Of a stretch of 64,000 bases of DNA, positions 11,103 to 21,223 are shown one piece after another. This stretch comes from Pseudomonas sp. RSB 5.4 (GTDB lineage Bacteria > Pseudomonadota > Gammaproteobacteria > Pseudomonadales > Pseudomonadaceae), in the NCBI RefSeq assembly GCF_037126175.1, contig NZ_CP146986.1, positions 3,624,501 through 3,688,500 of the forward strand. Reading direction: 5' to 3'. The position numbers and the translations under genes are program-made. The first letter of the stretch is position 1. The number at the start of each line of letters is the position of its first letter. Below the pieces are notes generated by a model. That model was not told the origin of the DNA. It was given only the letters and a program-made list of their open reading frames with translations, and did not search any database.

Positions 11103-11124
11103 CTTATTTCATTGGCGTTGAGGC

Positions 11125-13689
11125 TCAGTCGAAAACGATTTCGTCGTTGACCACTTTGCCGGTTGCCGTGTCGCCTGGCAGGAAATGCCCCGACAGGATC
11201 AGCTGCGCCAACGGGTTTTCGATCCAGCGCTGGATCGCACGTTTGAGCGGACGTGCGCCATAAACCGGGTCGTAACCCACGGCAATCAACTTGTCCATCG
11301 CTTCCGGACTCAGTTCCAGCTTCAGCTCGCGCTCGGCCAGACGACTGCGCAGACGGCCCAACTGGATCTCGGTGATGCCCGCGATCTGATCCCGCGCCAA
11401 TGGCTCGAAGATCACCACTTCGTCGACCCGGTTGATGAACTCGGGACGGAAGTGCGACGTCAGCGCGTCCATCACCGCTGCACGCTGGGCCTCACGGTCA
11501 CCGACCAGTTCCTGGATCTGCGACGAACCGAGGTTCGAGGTCATGACGATCACGGTATTGCGGAAATCCACCGTGCGTCCGTGGCTGTCGGTCAGTCGTC
11601 CATCCTCCAGCACTTGCAGCAGGATGTTGAACACATCCGGGTGCGCCTTCTCGACCTCATCCAGCAGGATCACCGAGTAAGGCTTGCGACGCACCGCTTC
11701 GGTCAGGTAACCACCCTCCTCGTAGCCAACATAGCCTGGTGGTGCGCCGATCAGCCGTGCCACGGAATGTTTCTCCATGAACTCGGACATATCGATCCGC
11801 ACCATAGCCTCTTCAGTATCAAAGAGGAATTCGGCCAGCGCCTTGCACAGCTCGGTTTTACCGACACCGGTCGGGCCGAGGAACATGAACGAGCCGCTTG
11901 GACGATTCGGATCCGCCAGCCCGGCACGCGAACGCCGTACTGCGTTGGCCACCGCAACCACCGCTTCGTCCTGACCGATCACGCGCTGGTGCAGCAGGCT
12001 TTCCATCTTCATCAGCTTGTCGCGCTCGCCTTCGAGCATTTTCGACACCGGAATACCGGTCCACTTCGACACGACTTCGGCGATTTCCTCTTCGGTCACC
12101 TTGCTGCGCAGCAACTGGTTTTCGCTCTTGCCGTGCTGGTCGACCATTTGCAGGCTGCGCTCCAGATCCGGGATCACCCCGTACTGCAATTCGGCCATGC
12201 GGTTGAGGTCGCCTTTACGGCGCGCCGCTTCCAGTTCCTGACGCGACTGCTCGATCTTTTGCTGAATCTGCGCCGAACCCTGGACCTCGGCTTTTTCCGA
12301 GTTCCAGATTTCTTCCAGATCCGAATATTCACGCTCGAGGCGGACGATTTCTTCCTGGAGTTTTTCCAGGCGTTTCATCGCCGCTTCATCGCTTTCTTTC
12401 TTCAGTGCCTGGGATTCAACCTTGAGCTGAATCAAACGACGTTCCAGGCGATCCAGCACTTCCGGCTTGGAGTCGATCTCCATGCGAATACGGCTGGCGG
12501 CCTCGTCGATCAGGTCGATGGCCTTGTCCGGCAACTGCCGGTCAGTGATGTAGCGATGGCTGAGCTTGGCCGCGGCGATGATCGCGCCGTCGGTGATCGC
12601 CACTTTATGGTGAACCTCGTAACGCTCCTTGAGGCCACGCAGGATGGCGATGGTGTCTTCTTCGCTCGGCTCGTCCACCAGGACTTTCTGGAAACGCCGC
12701 TCAAGCGCCGCATCCTTCTCTATATATTGGCGGTACTCGTTGAGCGTGGTTGCGCCGACGCAGTGCAGCTCCCCGCGCGCCAGTGCCGGTTTGAGCATGT
12801 TGCCGGCATCCATCGAGCCTTCGCCCTTACCGGCGCCGACCATGGTGTGCAGCTCGTCGATGAACAGAATGATCTGCCCTTCCTGCTTCGACAGCTCGTT
12901 GAGCAGCGCTTTCAGGCGCTCTTCGAACTCACCGCGATACTTGGCACCGGCAATCAGCGCGCCCATGTCCAGCGACAGCAGACGTTTGCCCTTGAGGCCG
13001 TCCGGCACTTCGCCGTTGATGATGCGCTGGGCCAGACCTTCGGCAATCGCGGTTTTACCCACGCCAGGCTCGCCAATCAGCACCGGGTTGTTCTTGGTGC
13101 GGCGCTGCAGAACCTGAATGGTGCGGCGAATTTCGTCGTCACGGCCGATCACCGGATCGAGCTTGCCTTCTTCGGCACGCTTGGTCAGGTCGACGGTGTA
13201 TTTATCCAGCGCCTGACGCGACTCTTCGTGGTTGGCGTCATTCACCGCCTCACCGCCGCGCAGGTTGTTGATCGCGTTTTCCAGGGCTTTCTTGCTCACG
13301 CCCTGGCCGAGCAGCAATTTGCCGAGCTTGCTGTTCTCGTCCATCGCGGCGAGCAGCACCAGTTCGCTGGAAATGAACTGGTCGCCCTTCTGCTGGGCCA
13401 GACGATCCGCCTGATTGAGCAGACGCGCCAGATCCTGCGACATGTTCACGTCGCCGGTCGGGTTCTGGATTTTCGGTAATTGATCGAGCTCTTTGGTCAG
13501 CTCTTTGCGCAAGCTGTTGACGTCGAAGCCCACTTGCATCAACAGGGGTTTGATCGAACCACCCTGTTGTTCAAGCATGGCTTGCATCAAGTGCGCCGGC
13601 TCGATGGCCGGATGATCGTGGCCGACAGCCAGGGATTGGGCGTCGGACAACGCCAACTGAAGTTTGCTGGTTAAACGGTCTATACGCAT
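11125..13689 (-). CDS. clpB: Disaggregase chaperone ClpB
   Basis: Hexameric AAA+ disaggregase that works with DnaK to resolve protein aggregates. The 854 residues contain an N-terminal double Clp-N domain (1-150) and AAA-1 with Walker A GEPGVGKT at 206-213. A long coiled-coil middle domain (about 405-530) follows, then AAA-2 with Walker A GPTGVGKT ending near residue 612. Full length and all motifs are intact. It is transcribed on its own from a heat-shock type promoter at 13763-13790 downstream of pgeF, and ends at a strong terminator. Confidence 0.97.
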   Translation of the reverse strand: MRIDRLTSKLQLALSDAQSLAVGHDHPAIEPAHLMQAMLEQQGGSIKPLLMQVGFDVNSLRKELTKELDQLPKIQNPTGDVNMSQDLARLLNQADRLAQQKGDQFISSELVLLAAMDENSKLGKLLLGQGVSKKALENAINNLRGGEAVNDANHEESRQALDKYTVDLTKRAEEGKLDPVIGRDDEIRRTIQVLQRRTKNNPVLIGEPGVGKTAIAEGLAQRIINGEVPDGLKGKRLLSLDMGALIAGAKYRGEFEERLKALLNELSKQEGQIILFIDELHTMVGAGKGEGSMDAGNMLKPALARGELHCVGATTLNEYRQYIEKDAALERRFQKVLVDEPSEEDTIAILRGLKERYEVHHKVAITDGAIIAAAKLSHRYITDRQLPDKAIDLIDEAASRIRMEIDSKPEVLDRLERRLIQLKVESQALKKESDEAAMKRLEKLQEEIVRLEREYSDLEEIWNSEKAEVQGSAQIQQKIEQSRQELEAARRKGDLNRMAELQYGVIPDLERSLQMVDQHGKSENQLLRSKVTEEEIAEVVSKWTGIPVSKMLEGERDKLMKMESLLHQRVIGQDEAVVAVANAVRRSRAGLADPNRPSGSFMFLGPTGVGKTELCKALAEFLFDTEEAMVRIDMSEFMEKHSVARLIGAPPGYVGYEEGGYLTEAVRRKPYSVILLDEVEKAHPDVFNILLQVLEDGRLTDSHGRTVDFRNTVIVMTSNLGSSQIQELVGDREAQRAAVMDALTSHFRPEFINRVDEVVIFEPLARDQIAGITEIQLGRLRSRLAERELKLELSPEAMDKLIAVGYDPVYGARPLKRAIQRWIENPLAQLILSGHFLPGDTATGKVVNDEIVFD

Positions 13690-13762
13690 GGGGTCACCTT
13701 CCTTTTGAGCAGGCCGGACCTAAAAACCATCCTGAATAAAGAAACCTGCCAGATACCACTGT

Positions 13763-13790
13763 AGATGTGGTCGATTCTGGGAGATTCAAG
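13763..13790 (-). promoter_or_regulatory. Sigma32-type heat-shock promoter of clpB
   Basis: Minus strand: -35 CTTGAA, 14-base spacer, -10 CCACATCT. This matches the RpoH consensus (CTTGAAA / CCCCATNT) at all but one position of the -10. It lies 74 bases upstream of the clpB start, in the gap after pgeF. Confidence 0.85.
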
Positions 13791-13819
13791 CGGCGGACAG
13801 TTGATGCAGATCAGTCAGT

Positions 13820-14542
13820 CTAGCGGGTGAGCCAGATTAAGGAGGCGAACCGACCTGTGCGCGACGCACGGCGGTAAGAAAAGAAGCGCGGGTCGGTCAC
13901 GGTGCAGAAACCGCCGCCATAAACCGCGGTGACTCCGCGTTCAGCCAGACGCAGGCGCGCCAGCAGATAGATGTCAGCCATGAACTTGCCAGCATTGTGG
14001 CTGGGCACGAAGGCGGCTGCCGCTTCGGGGAGTTGATTGACGAAGACCTCGCGTACTTCCGGGCCGACTTCAAAGGCTTTCGGGCCGATGGCCGGGCCGA
14101 GCCAGACCAGCACGTCCGCCGCAGCGGTGTCGAGATGATCGAGGGTGGTTTCAAGTACGCCCGCCGCCAACCCACGCCAGCCGGCATGGGCCGCCGCGAC
14201 GCGAGTGCCGGCACGGTTGCAGAACAATGCCGGCAGGCAATCCGCGGTCATCGCCGTGCAGGCAACCCCGGGAGTTGCCGTCCAATTGGCGTCGGCGGTG
14301 GCAACCACGCCCGGATCAGCATGAGCCACGTCAATTCCGTGCACTTGCTGCAACCAGGCAGGCTTGATCGAGAAGTGTTCGGTCAGACGCCGACGATTCT
14401 CGGCGACTGCTTCCGGGCGATCATCGACGTGATCGCCCAGATTGAGGCTGTCGAACGGTGCCTCGCTGACACCCCCCTCGCGGGTGGTGACACAGGCCCT
14501 GACGCTGGCCGGCGCAGGCCAGTCCGGCGTCAGCCAGTTCAT
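13820..14542 (-). CDS. pgeF: Peptidoglycan editing factor PgeF (YfiH/laccase-domain family)
   Basis: A 240-residue protein of the multicopper polyphenol-oxidase fold (DUF152). Members act on wrongly incorporated L-Ser in peptidoglycan precursors or as purine nucleoside phosphorylases. Metal-site motifs are visible: QQVHGIDVAH (about 60-70), the Cys of TADCLPALF and HAGWRGLAAG (about 140). The start overlaps the rluD stop by four bases, so translation is coupled. The order rluD-pgeF-clpB is common in gammaproteobacteria. Confidence 0.9.
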   Translation of the reverse strand: MNWLTPDWPAPASVRACVTTREGGVSEAPFDSLNLGDHVDDRPEAVAENRRRLTEHFSIKPAWLQQVHGIDVAHADPGVVATADANWTATPGVACTAMTADCLPALFCNRAGTRVAAAHAGWRGLAAGVLETTLDHLDTAAADVLVWLGPAIGPKAFEVGPEVREVFVNQLPEAAAAFVPSHNAGKFMADIYLLARLRLAERGVTAVYGGGFCTVTDPRFFSYRRASRTGRFASLIWLTR

Positions 14543-15501
14543 CCGACGAATGCCTCGCGATCCTGCTTGAGCAAGGTCAGCAGCCAGACGAAATCTTCCG
14601 GCAGCGGCGATTCCCAGCTCATGCGCTCACCGCTGGTCGGATGATCCAGTTCAAGGAAGCGCGCGTGCAATGCCTGACGCGGGAAATGCTTGAGCGATTC
14701 GACCATGGTCGGGTTCGCGGCTGGCGGAATACGGAAACGCCCGCCGTACGCCGGATCGCCGACCAACGGGAAGTTGATGTGCGACATGTGCACACGGATC
14801 TGGTGAGTCCGGCCGGTTTCCAGTTTGACCCGCACGTGCGTGTGCGAACGGAAACGCTCCAGCACGCGGTAGTGACTGACGGCCGGCTTGCCGCCTTCCA
14901 TCACTGCCATGCGCTGGCGCTGCTGGCCGTGACGGCCGATCGGGGCGTTGATCTTGCCCCCGGCGGTCACGACACCGATCACGATGCACTCGTAGATCCG
15001 GCTGACGCTGCGGCTTTGCAGCTGGGCAACGAGCTTGGTCTGCGCCTGAATGGTCTTGGCCACCACCATCAGACCGGTGGTGTCCTTGTCCAGGCGATGC
15101 ACGATACCGGCGCGCGGGACATTGATGATGTCCGGCACGTGGTGCAGCAAGGCGTTGAGCAAGGTGCCATCGGCGTGACCGGCAGCCGGGTGCACCACCA
15201 GGCCCGCAGGCTTGTTGATCACCAGGATGTCGTCGTCTTCATAGACGATGTCGAGTTCGATGTCCTGGGCGATCCACTCGCCCTGGGCTTCCTGCTCGGC
15301 AGTCAGCTCAAGGATGGCACCGCCATGAACGATGTCGCGCGGGCGGATGACCGCCCCGTCCACAGTCAGGCGACCTTCTTTGATCCAGGCGGAAAGGCGC
15401 GAGCGTGAGTGCTCAGCGAAGAGTTGGGCGGCGACTTGATCGAGGCGTTGGCCGCCCAAATCGGACGGCACCTCTGCGCGAAGTTCAATTTTATCGGACA
15501 T
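14539..15501 (-). CDS. rluD: 23S rRNA pseudouridine synthase RluD
   Basis: Makes pseudouridines in helix 69 of 23S rRNA (E. coli positions 1911, 1915, 1917), needed for normal ribosome assembly. The 320 residues have an S4 RNA-binding domain (about 18-65) and a catalytic domain with the motif HRLDKDTTG at 135-143, where D138 is the catalytic aspartate. I chose the ATG giving MSDKIELRAEV; the longer frame has a weak start. It is divergent from bamD with 151 bases between. Confidence 0.94.
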   Translation of the reverse strand: MSDKIELRAEVPSDLGGQRLDQVAAQLFAEHSRSRLSAWIKEGRLTVDGAVIRPRDIVHGGAILELTAEQEAQGEWIAQDIELDIVYEDDDILVINKPAGLVVHPAAGHADGTLLNALLHHVPDIINVPRAGIVHRLDKDTTGLMVVAKTIQAQTKLVAQLQSRSVSRIYECIVIGVVTAGGKINAPIGRHGQQRQRMAVMEGGKPAVSHYRVLERFRSHTHVRVKLETGRTHQIRVHMSHINFPLVGDPAYGGRFRIPPAANPTMVESLKHFPRQALHARFLELDHPTSGERMSWESPLPEDFVWLLTLLKQDREAFVG

Positions 15502-15652
15502 GCTCTGACTGGGCGTCGGCACAGCCTTTGGTTTCGGCTGCGCGCTTGTGGTTAAATACGGCGTCTTTTGCCCCGAGGCTTTTCAACGGGGCGCTCATCA
15601 TAACAGGACGGCCCCGCCCAAGACAGCGGCCGTCATAGGGACGCAAGCCGCC

Positions 15653-16672
15653 ATGCAAGTGAAACACCTGCTGCTGATCGCCATCCTCGCATTGACCGCT
15701 GCTTGCTCATCGAAGGAAGTCGTAGACGAAAACCTCAGCGAAGCCGAGCTGTATCAGCAGGCTCAGACTGACCTGGACAACAACAGCTACACCAGCGCCA
15801 CAGCCAAGCTGAAGGCCCTGGAGTCGCGTTATCCATTCGGTCGCTACGCCGATCAGGCACAGCTGGAGTTGATCTACGCCAACTACAAGAACGCCGAGCC
15901 GGAAGCTGCAAAGTCCGCCGCCGAGCGTTTCATTCGTTTGCATCCGCAGCATCCGAACGTGGATTACGCGTATTACCTCAAGGGTCTGACCTCTTTCGAC
16001 CAGGACGTCGGCCTGCTGGCGCGCTTCCTGCCGCTGGACATGACCAAGCGTGACCCGGGCGCTGCCCGCGACTCGTACAACGAGTTCGCCCAGCTGACCA
16101 GCCGCTACCCGAACAGCCGCTACGCGCCGGACGCCAAGCAGCGCATGATCTACCTGCGCAACCTGCTGGCGGCCTACGAAATCCACGTAGCCGACTACTA
16201 CCTGACCCGTCAGGCCTACGTCGCCGCCGCCAACCGTGGCCGCTATGTAGTGGAAAACTTCCAGGAAACCCCATCGGTCGGCGACGGCCTGGCGGTGATG
16301 ACCGAGGCTTACCAGCGTCTGCACCTGGACGAGCTGGCCGCCACCAGTCTGGAAACCCTGAAGCTCAACTACCCGAACCACCCAAGCCTGAAGGACGGTC
16401 AGTTCGTGCCATCGGTCGCCGAAGCCGACAACCGTTCGTTCCTGAGCAAGGCGACTTTGGGCCTGATCGAGTCGCGTCCGCCGCTGCCGCCGGGAGAAAC
16501 CCGCGCCAACCAGGATGTGCAGAAGCAGTTCCAGGATGCAAAAGACGCAATCCCGAATGAGCTCAAGCCAAAAGACGAAAACGGCGAAGTGATCGAAGAA
16601 ACTCACGAAGCCGCCGGCAACAACGACGACCGCTCGTGGTTCAGCTACATGACTTTCGGCATCTTCGACTGA
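15653..16672 (+). CDS. bamD: Outer-membrane assembly lipoprotein BamD
   Basis: Essential lipoprotein of the BAM complex, which folds beta-barrel proteins into the outer membrane. The 339 residues start with a lipoprotein signal; the lipobox LTAAC places the acylated cysteine at residue 18. Tetratricopeptide-like repeats follow (about 30-240). The C-terminal 90 residues are acidic and longer than in E. coli, as usual in pseudomonads. The chosen ATG gives a normal signal peptide; the open frame upstream does not. The leader contains two hairpins (15570-15592 and 15607-15634). Confidence 0.95.
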   Translation: MQVKHLLLIAILALTAACSSKEVVDENLSEAELYQQAQTDLDNNSYTSATAKLKALESRYPFGRYADQAQLELIYANYKNAEPEAAKSAAERFIRLHPQHPNVDYAYYLKGLTSFDQDVGLLARFLPLDMTKRDPGAARDSYNEFAQLTSRYPNSRYAPDAKQRMIYLRNLLAAYEIHVADYYLTRQAYVAAANRGRYVVENFQETPSVGDGLAVMTEAYQRLHLDELAATSLETLKLNYPNHPSLKDGQFVPSVAEADNRSFLSKATLGLIESRPPLPPGETRANQDVQKQFQDAKDAIPNELKPKDENGEVIEETHEAAGNNDDRSWFSYMTFGIFD

Positions 16673-16688
16673 TCGCACCGGGTACACA

Positions 16689-16718
16689 AAAAAGGGAGAT
16701 CTGCGGATCTCCCTTTTT
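16689..16718 (+). terminator. Terminator of bamD
   Basis: Perfect 13-bp stem AAAAAGGGAGATC/GATCTCCCTTTTT with a four-base loop, 16 bases after the bamD stop. The symmetric A and T runs could let it act in both directions. Confidence 0.9.
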
Positions 16719-16798
16719 CATTGCCGCGCGTTAATAGTCTGTGCGCCTGGCGACTCCTTGGCTAAACTGCCGAATCATTAGCCGAAAAGCCGCCCATC

Positions 16799-17032
16799 AT
16801 GCTTCGTTTACTGTTCTGGATTGTCCTGATTTTCGCTGCGGTATGGCTGTGGCGAAAATTCAAGGCGCCCTCCGCGTCTGCCCAATCGCCCCGCGAGCAA
16901 GACGCCGCGCCGATGGTGCGTTGCGCTCATTGCGGCGTGCACCTGCCGCGCGATCGCGCGCTGAACCTTCAGCAACAGTGGTATTGCAGCCAGGCTCACC
17001 TTGAGCAAGGCCCAGGCACCAGTGATCGCTGA
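16799..17032 (+). CDS. PP0621 family small membrane protein
   Basis: A 77-residue protein with one N-terminal membrane helix (about 2-20) and a cytoplasmic part containing C43-x2-C46 (RCAHCGVHLPRD) and a later cysteine (WYCSQAHLEQ). This looks like a small treble-clef or zinc-ribbon element. Members sit directly before pilS in pseudomonads. It overlaps the start of pilS, which suggests translational coupling; no function is known to me. Confidence 0.85.
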   Translation: MLRLLFWIVLIFAAVWLWRKFKAPSASAQSPREQDAAPMVRCAHCGVHLPRDRALNLQQQWYCSQAHLEQGPGTSDR

Positions 17033-18608
17033 GGCCAACGCCGACAGTAAACAGGCGCAGCGCCTGCTGCGCCTCTATCATCTCTACCGTTTAAGCGTCG
17101 GCATCACCCTGGTGCTGCTGATCTCCAGCAACATGGACAACCGCCTGCTGACGTCGGCCGACGACGAACTGCTGCGCAGCGGCAGCTGGTTGTATCTGGT
17201 GCTGAACATTCTGCTGGTGGTGTTCCTGGAGAACACCCGCCGCCCGGCGCAGCTGTTCACCCTGGCGCTGGTCGATGTGCTCTTGCTGTGCGGCCTGTTC
17301 TACGCGGCGGGTGGCGTGGCCAGCGCCATCGGTAACTTGCTGATTGTCTCGGTGGCGATCGCCAACACCCTGCTGCGCCGACGCATCGGCTTGCTGATAG
17401 CCGCCATCAGCGCCCTCGGTATCATTGGTTCAAGTTTCCTGCTGAGCTTCAACCACCCCCTGAGCGCCAACAATTACCTGCAAGCCGGAACCCTGGGCGC
17501 CTTGTGTTTTGCCGCTTCACTGCTGGTACAGGGTCTGGTCAGGCGCCTGGAAGTCAGCGAAAACCTCGCCGAAAAGCGCGCCAGCGAAGTGATCGGCCTC
17601 GAAGCCCTCAACGCCCTGATTCTGCAGCGTATGCGCACCGGCATCCTGGTGCTCGATGACCAGTGCCGGGTGCAACTGGCCAATCACAGCGCGAAAAGCC
17701 TGCTGGCGCAGTCGCACCTTGAGGGGCATTTGATCGATGACTACTCGCCGGCACTGGTCGAGCGCCTGCAACTATGGCTGAGCAACCCGACCCTACGCCC
17801 GCAGAGCCTGAAGATTCCCGGCAACGGCCTGGAACTGCAACCGAACTTCATCGCCCTCGCACAGAGTCCGAACCAGCAAACCCTGGTGTTTCTCGAAGAC
17901 CTTGCACAAGTCGCCCAGCAAGCCCAGCAACTCAAGCTCGCCGCGCTCGGGCGCCTGACCGCCGGCATCTCCCATGAAATCCGTAATCCGCTGGGCGCCA
18001 TCAGTCACGCCGCGCAGCTATTGGGTGAGTCCGAGGAACTCGATGGCGCGGATCGGCGTCTGACGCAGATCATTCAAGACCACTCCCAGCGCATGAACCG
18101 AGTCATCGAAAACGTCCTGCAACTGTCGCGCCGCCAGCAGAGCGCTCCGCAACGCCTGGATCTCAAACCGTGGCTGGAACGCTTCGTCTGCGAGAGCCGC
18201 GAACAGGCGACTGAGCGCCAGTCGATTCATTTGCGGATCAATTCCGGGGACTTCATCACATTGATGGACCCCGACCAGCTCACGCAAATTCTCGACAATC
18301 TGTTACGCAACGGCTGGCGGCACAGCGCCCTGCTGCACGAGCAGGCCGAGGTCTGGCTGGCACTGTTCATCGACCCCGACAGCCAGCTGGCGGTGCTCGA
18401 AGTGCAGGACAACGGCCCCGGTGTACCACCCGATCAGCAGGCCGATCTGTTCGAGCCGTTCTTCACCACCAGTAGCCAGGGCACCGGCCTTGGGCTTTAT
18501 CTGTCCCGTGAGCTGTGCGAAAGCAACCAGGCGCGCCTAGACTTCAAACCACGCCAAGGCGGCGGCTGCTTTCGCATCACCTTTGCTCACGGACGGAAAC
18601 AAAGTTGA
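17022..18608 (+). CDS. pilS: Sensor histidine kinase PilS
   Basis: Membrane kinase that controls transcription of the major pilin through PilR; in P. aeruginosa it senses pilin level in the membrane. With this GTG start it has 528 residues: about six N-terminal membrane helices (25-180), a PAS-like region (about 200-300), the H-box SHEIRNPLG with phosphorylated H318, and a HATPase domain with GTGLGLYLSRELCESN. A TTG at 17001 would add seven residues; I prefer 17022 because the length fits the P. aeruginosa protein and the overlap with the preceding gene is only 11 bases. Confidence 0.94.
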   Translation: MIAEANADSKQAQRLLRLYHLYRLSVGITLVLLISSNMDNRLLTSADDELLRSGSWLYLVLNILLVVFLENTRRPAQLFTLALVDVLLLCGLFYAAGGVASAIGNLLIVSVAIANTLLRRRIGLLIAAISALGIIGSSFLLSFNHPLSANNYLQAGTLGALCFAASLLVQGLVRRLEVSENLAEKRASEVIGLEALNALILQRMRTGILVLDDQCRVQLANHSAKSLLAQSHLEGHLIDDYSPALVERLQLWLSNPTLRPQSLKIPGNGLELQPNFIALAQSPNQQTLVFLEDLAQVAQQAQQLKLAALGRLTAGISHEIRNPLGAISHAAQLLGESEELDGADRRLTQIIQDHSQRMNRVIENVLQLSRRQQSAPQRLDLKPWLERFVCESREQATERQSIHLRINSGDFITLMDPDQLTQILDNLLRNGWRHSALLHEQAEVWLALFIDPDSQLAVLEVQDNGPGVPPDQQADLFEPFFTTSSQGTGLGLYLSRELCESNQARLDFKPRQGGGCFRITFAHGRKQS

Positions 18609-19950
18609 ACACGAGCCCACGGCAAAAATCCTCATCGTCGACGACGAACCGGATATCCGCGAACTCCTGGAAATCACCCTGGGACGGATGAAACTCGACA
18701 CCTTCAGCGCGCGCAATCTCGGCGAAGCCCAGACGTTGTTGCACAACAACACCTTCGACCTGTGCCTGACCGACATGCGCCTGCCCGACGGCACGGGGCT
18801 GGACCTCGTGCAGCACATCCAGCAACGTTATCCACAACTGCCGGTGGCGATGATCACCGCGTACGGCAGTCTGGAAACGGCGATCAACGCCTTGAAAGCC
18901 GGGGCCTTCGACTTCCTGACCAAGCCGGTTGATCTGACGCGCCTGCGCGAACTGGTCAGCACTGCGTTGCGCATGCCGGCAGCCGGAGGCAGCGTCACCT
19001 CGATCGACCGGCGCCTGCTCGGTGACTCACCACCGATGCACAATCTGCGCAAACAGATCGACAAACTGGCGCGCAGTCAGGCACCGGTCTACATCAGCGG
19101 AGAATCGGGCAGCGGCAAAGAACTGGTCGCGCGGCTGATCCACGAACAGGGACCACGCGCCGGCAAGCCGTTCGTGCCGGTCAATTGCGGGGCGATTCCG
19201 TCGGAGCTGATGGAAAGCGAATTTTTCGGTCATCGCAAAGGCAGCTTCACTGGCGCAGTGGAGGACAAACCTGGGCTGTTCCAGGCCGCACACGGCGGCA
19301 CCCTGTTTCTCGACGAAGTGGCGGACCTGCCGCTGTCGATGCAGGTGAAATTGCTGCGGGCGATTCAGGAGAAAGCCGTGCGCAGCGTCGGCGGTCAGCA
19401 GGAAACGGTGGTCGATGTGCGCATTCTTTGCGCCACCCACAAGGATCTCGACGCCGAGGTCGCCGCCGGGCGCTTTCGCCAGGACCTGTATTACCGCTTG
19501 AACGTGATCGAACTGCGTGTGCCATCCCTGCGCGAACGGCGCGATGACATCGAGGTGCTGGCGGCGCACATGCTCCAGCGTCTGGCGGCAGGCAGCGGCC
19601 GCGCGGCGGCTCGTTTGCACCCGCAGGCGCTTGAGGCGCTGAAGAGTTACCGCTTTCCGGGGAATGTTCGAGAGCTGGAAAACGTCCTTGAACGGGCGCA
19701 CACGCTGTGTGAAAACCAGTTGATCGAGGCCGCAGATCTGCGTCTCAGCGAAGGTAATTGCACGGTCGAGGGCGGTATTGCCGACCTGACGCAGATCGAT
19801 AACCTGGAGGATTATCTGGAGAACGTCGAGCGCAAGCTGATCCTGCAGGCGCTGGAGGAAACGCGCTGGAATCGTACGGCGGCGGCGCAGCGGTTGAGTC
19901 TGTCGTTTCGCTCGATGCGCTACAGGCTGAAGAAACTCGGTCTGGATTGA
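18583..19950 (+). CDS. pilR: Sigma54-dependent response regulator PilR
   Basis: NtrC-type activator of pilA. The 455 residues comprise a receiver domain (phospho-acceptor D64 in CLTDMRLPDG), an AAA+ sigma54-interaction domain (Walker A GESGSGKE from residue 173, GSFTGA loop at 220-225), and a C-terminal Fis-type helix-turn-helix (NRTAAAQRLSLSFRSMRYRL). The only start codon in frame near the expected N-terminus is TTG at 18583, overlapping pilS by 26 bases; a low-efficiency start may keep PilR low. Confidence 0.95.
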   Translation: MLTDGNKVEHEPTAKILIVDDEPDIRELLEITLGRMKLDTFSARNLGEAQTLLHNNTFDLCLTDMRLPDGTGLDLVQHIQQRYPQLPVAMITAYGSLETAINALKAGAFDFLTKPVDLTRLRELVSTALRMPAAGGSVTSIDRRLLGDSPPMHNLRKQIDKLARSQAPVYISGESGSGKELVARLIHEQGPRAGKPFVPVNCGAIPSELMESEFFGHRKGSFTGAVEDKPGLFQAAHGGTLFLDEVADLPLSMQVKLLRAIQEKAVRSVGGQQETVVDVRILCATHKDLDAEVAAGRFRQDLYYRLNVIELRVPSLRERRDDIEVLAAHMLQRLAAGSGRAAARLHPQALEALKSYRFPGNVRELENVLERAHTLCENQLIEAADLRLSEGNCTVEGGIADLTQIDNLEDYLENVERKLILQALEETRWNRTAAAQRLSLSFRSMRYRLKKLGLD

Positions 19951-19954
19951 GGCC

Positions 19955-20036
19955 CCTTCGCGAGCAAGCCCGCTCCCACATTGGATTTTGTGAACGACAA
20001 AAATCAACTGTGGGAGCGGGCTTGCCCGCGAAAGCG
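19955..20036. repeat. REP doublet
   Basis: Inverted copies of GGGAGCGGGCTTGCTCGC-type sequence (the right copy reads GCTTGCCCGCG) with a spacer of about 30 bases. It sits between the convergent ends of pilR and thiO. Confidence 0.9.
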
Positions 20037-20064
20037 GTCTGCCAGCCAGCAGAGAAAAATCTGG

Positions 20065-21165
20065 CTAAATGCGACCTTCAGGCGCATACGGCGCCGGATC
20101 AATAATCGGCGCACGCCCCAGCATCACATCGGCAAACAACTGACATGACGCCGGCGCCAGCACCAGCCCGTTGCGGTAATGCCCGCAGTTCAGCCACAAA
20201 CCCTCAAACCCCGGCACCCGGCCAATATACGGAATCCCCTCAGGCGAGCCCGGACGCAAACCGGCCCAATGTCCCACCACTTCGGCATCCGCCAGCGCCG
20301 GCAGCAGCTCGACCGCCGAAGCCTTGAGGCTCTCCAGCGCGACATCGGTCGGCGTCTTGTCGTAGCCTTCGTGCTCCAGCGTACTGCCGATCAGAATGTG
20401 CCCGTCGCGACGCGGAATCGCATAACGCCCCTTGGCCAGCACCATGCTCGGCAGGAAATCCGCTGCACACTTGTAGAGAATCATCTGGCCCTTGACCGGC
20501 TCGACCGGCAGCGTCAGATCCAATGTTTTGAGCAGATCACCGCTCCATGCTCCGGCCGTCAGCACGATCTGCTCACCGCGGATCAGGCCTTTGGACGTCT
20601 CGACGCCTACCACTCGCTCCCCTTCGCGAACAAACCCGCTGACTTCGCATTGCTCGTGGATGGTCACGTTCGGCAGCGCCAGCAAAGCGGCTTTCAACGA
20701 TTTGACCAGACGCGGGTTACGCACATTGGCCACATCGGCCATGTAGATCGCCCGGGAGAATCCGCCACCCAGCACCGGCACCGCGTCGTGCGCCGCCGAA
20801 ATATCCACAGCCCGCAGCGGACGGTTTTCGCGCTCGGCCCAGGCCAGTGCCTCGGCTTCATCATCCAGATCCAGCCAGTACAGGCCGGTGGTGTGCACTT
20901 CGGGATCAACCCCGGTATCGGCAAACAGCCGCTCGCCCAGCTGTGGATAAAAATCCTGCGACCAATGCGCCAGCGCGGTGACTGCCGGGCTATAGCGCCA
21001 CGGGTACAGCGGCGAAACGATACCGCCGCCGGCCCAGGACGACTCCTGACCGACGTTCGAGCGATCCAGCAGCACCACGCTGCGCACTTCTGAGGCGAGG
21101 TTGTAGGCGGTCAGCAGGCCAATCACCCCGCCACCGACAATCACCACTTGCTGTTGCCTGGTCAT
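20065..21165 (-). CDS. thiO: Glycine oxidase ThiO
   Basis: FAD-dependent amine oxidase that converts glycine to iminoglycine for thiazole synthesis in thiamine formation. The 366 residues start with a dinucleotide-binding motif (VIVGGGVIGLLTAYNL) and contain the DAO-family segments SSWAGGGIVSPLYPW (near 45) and GHYRNGLVLAP (near 330). The rest of the thiamine pathway is not nearby; the gene is simply a neighbour of the pilin cluster, as in P. aeruginosa. Confidence 0.93.
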   Translation of the reverse strand: MTRQQQVVIVGGGVIGLLTAYNLASEVRSVVLLDRSNVGQESSWAGGGIVSPLYPWRYSPAVTALAHWSQDFYPQLGERLFADTGVDPEVHTTGLYWLDLDDEAEALAWAERENRPLRAVDISAAHDAVPVLGGGFSRAIYMADVANVRNPRLVKSLKAALLALPNVTIHEQCEVSGFVREGERVVGVETSKGLIRGEQIVLTAGAWSGDLLKTLDLTLPVEPVKGQMILYKCAADFLPSMVLAKGRYAIPRRDGHILIGSTLEHEGYDKTPTDVALESLKASAVELLPALADAEVVGHWAGLRPGSPEGIPYIGRVPGFEGLWLNCGHYRNGLVLAPASCQLFADVMLGRAPIIDPAPYAPEGRI

Positions 21166-21192
21166 GTTTGATCCAACCGTAAAAAAGACAGT

Positions 21193-21210
21193 GGGCGCAA
21201 AAAGGCGCCC
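21193..21210 (-). terminator. Probable terminator of the minor pilin operon
   Basis: Minus-strand stem GGGCGC/GCGCCC with a six-base loop, 14 bases after the pilE stop. A six-T run follows only after six further bases, so it is weaker than a textbook terminator. Confidence 0.5.
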
Positions 21211-21223
21211 TTAAGAAGGTACC

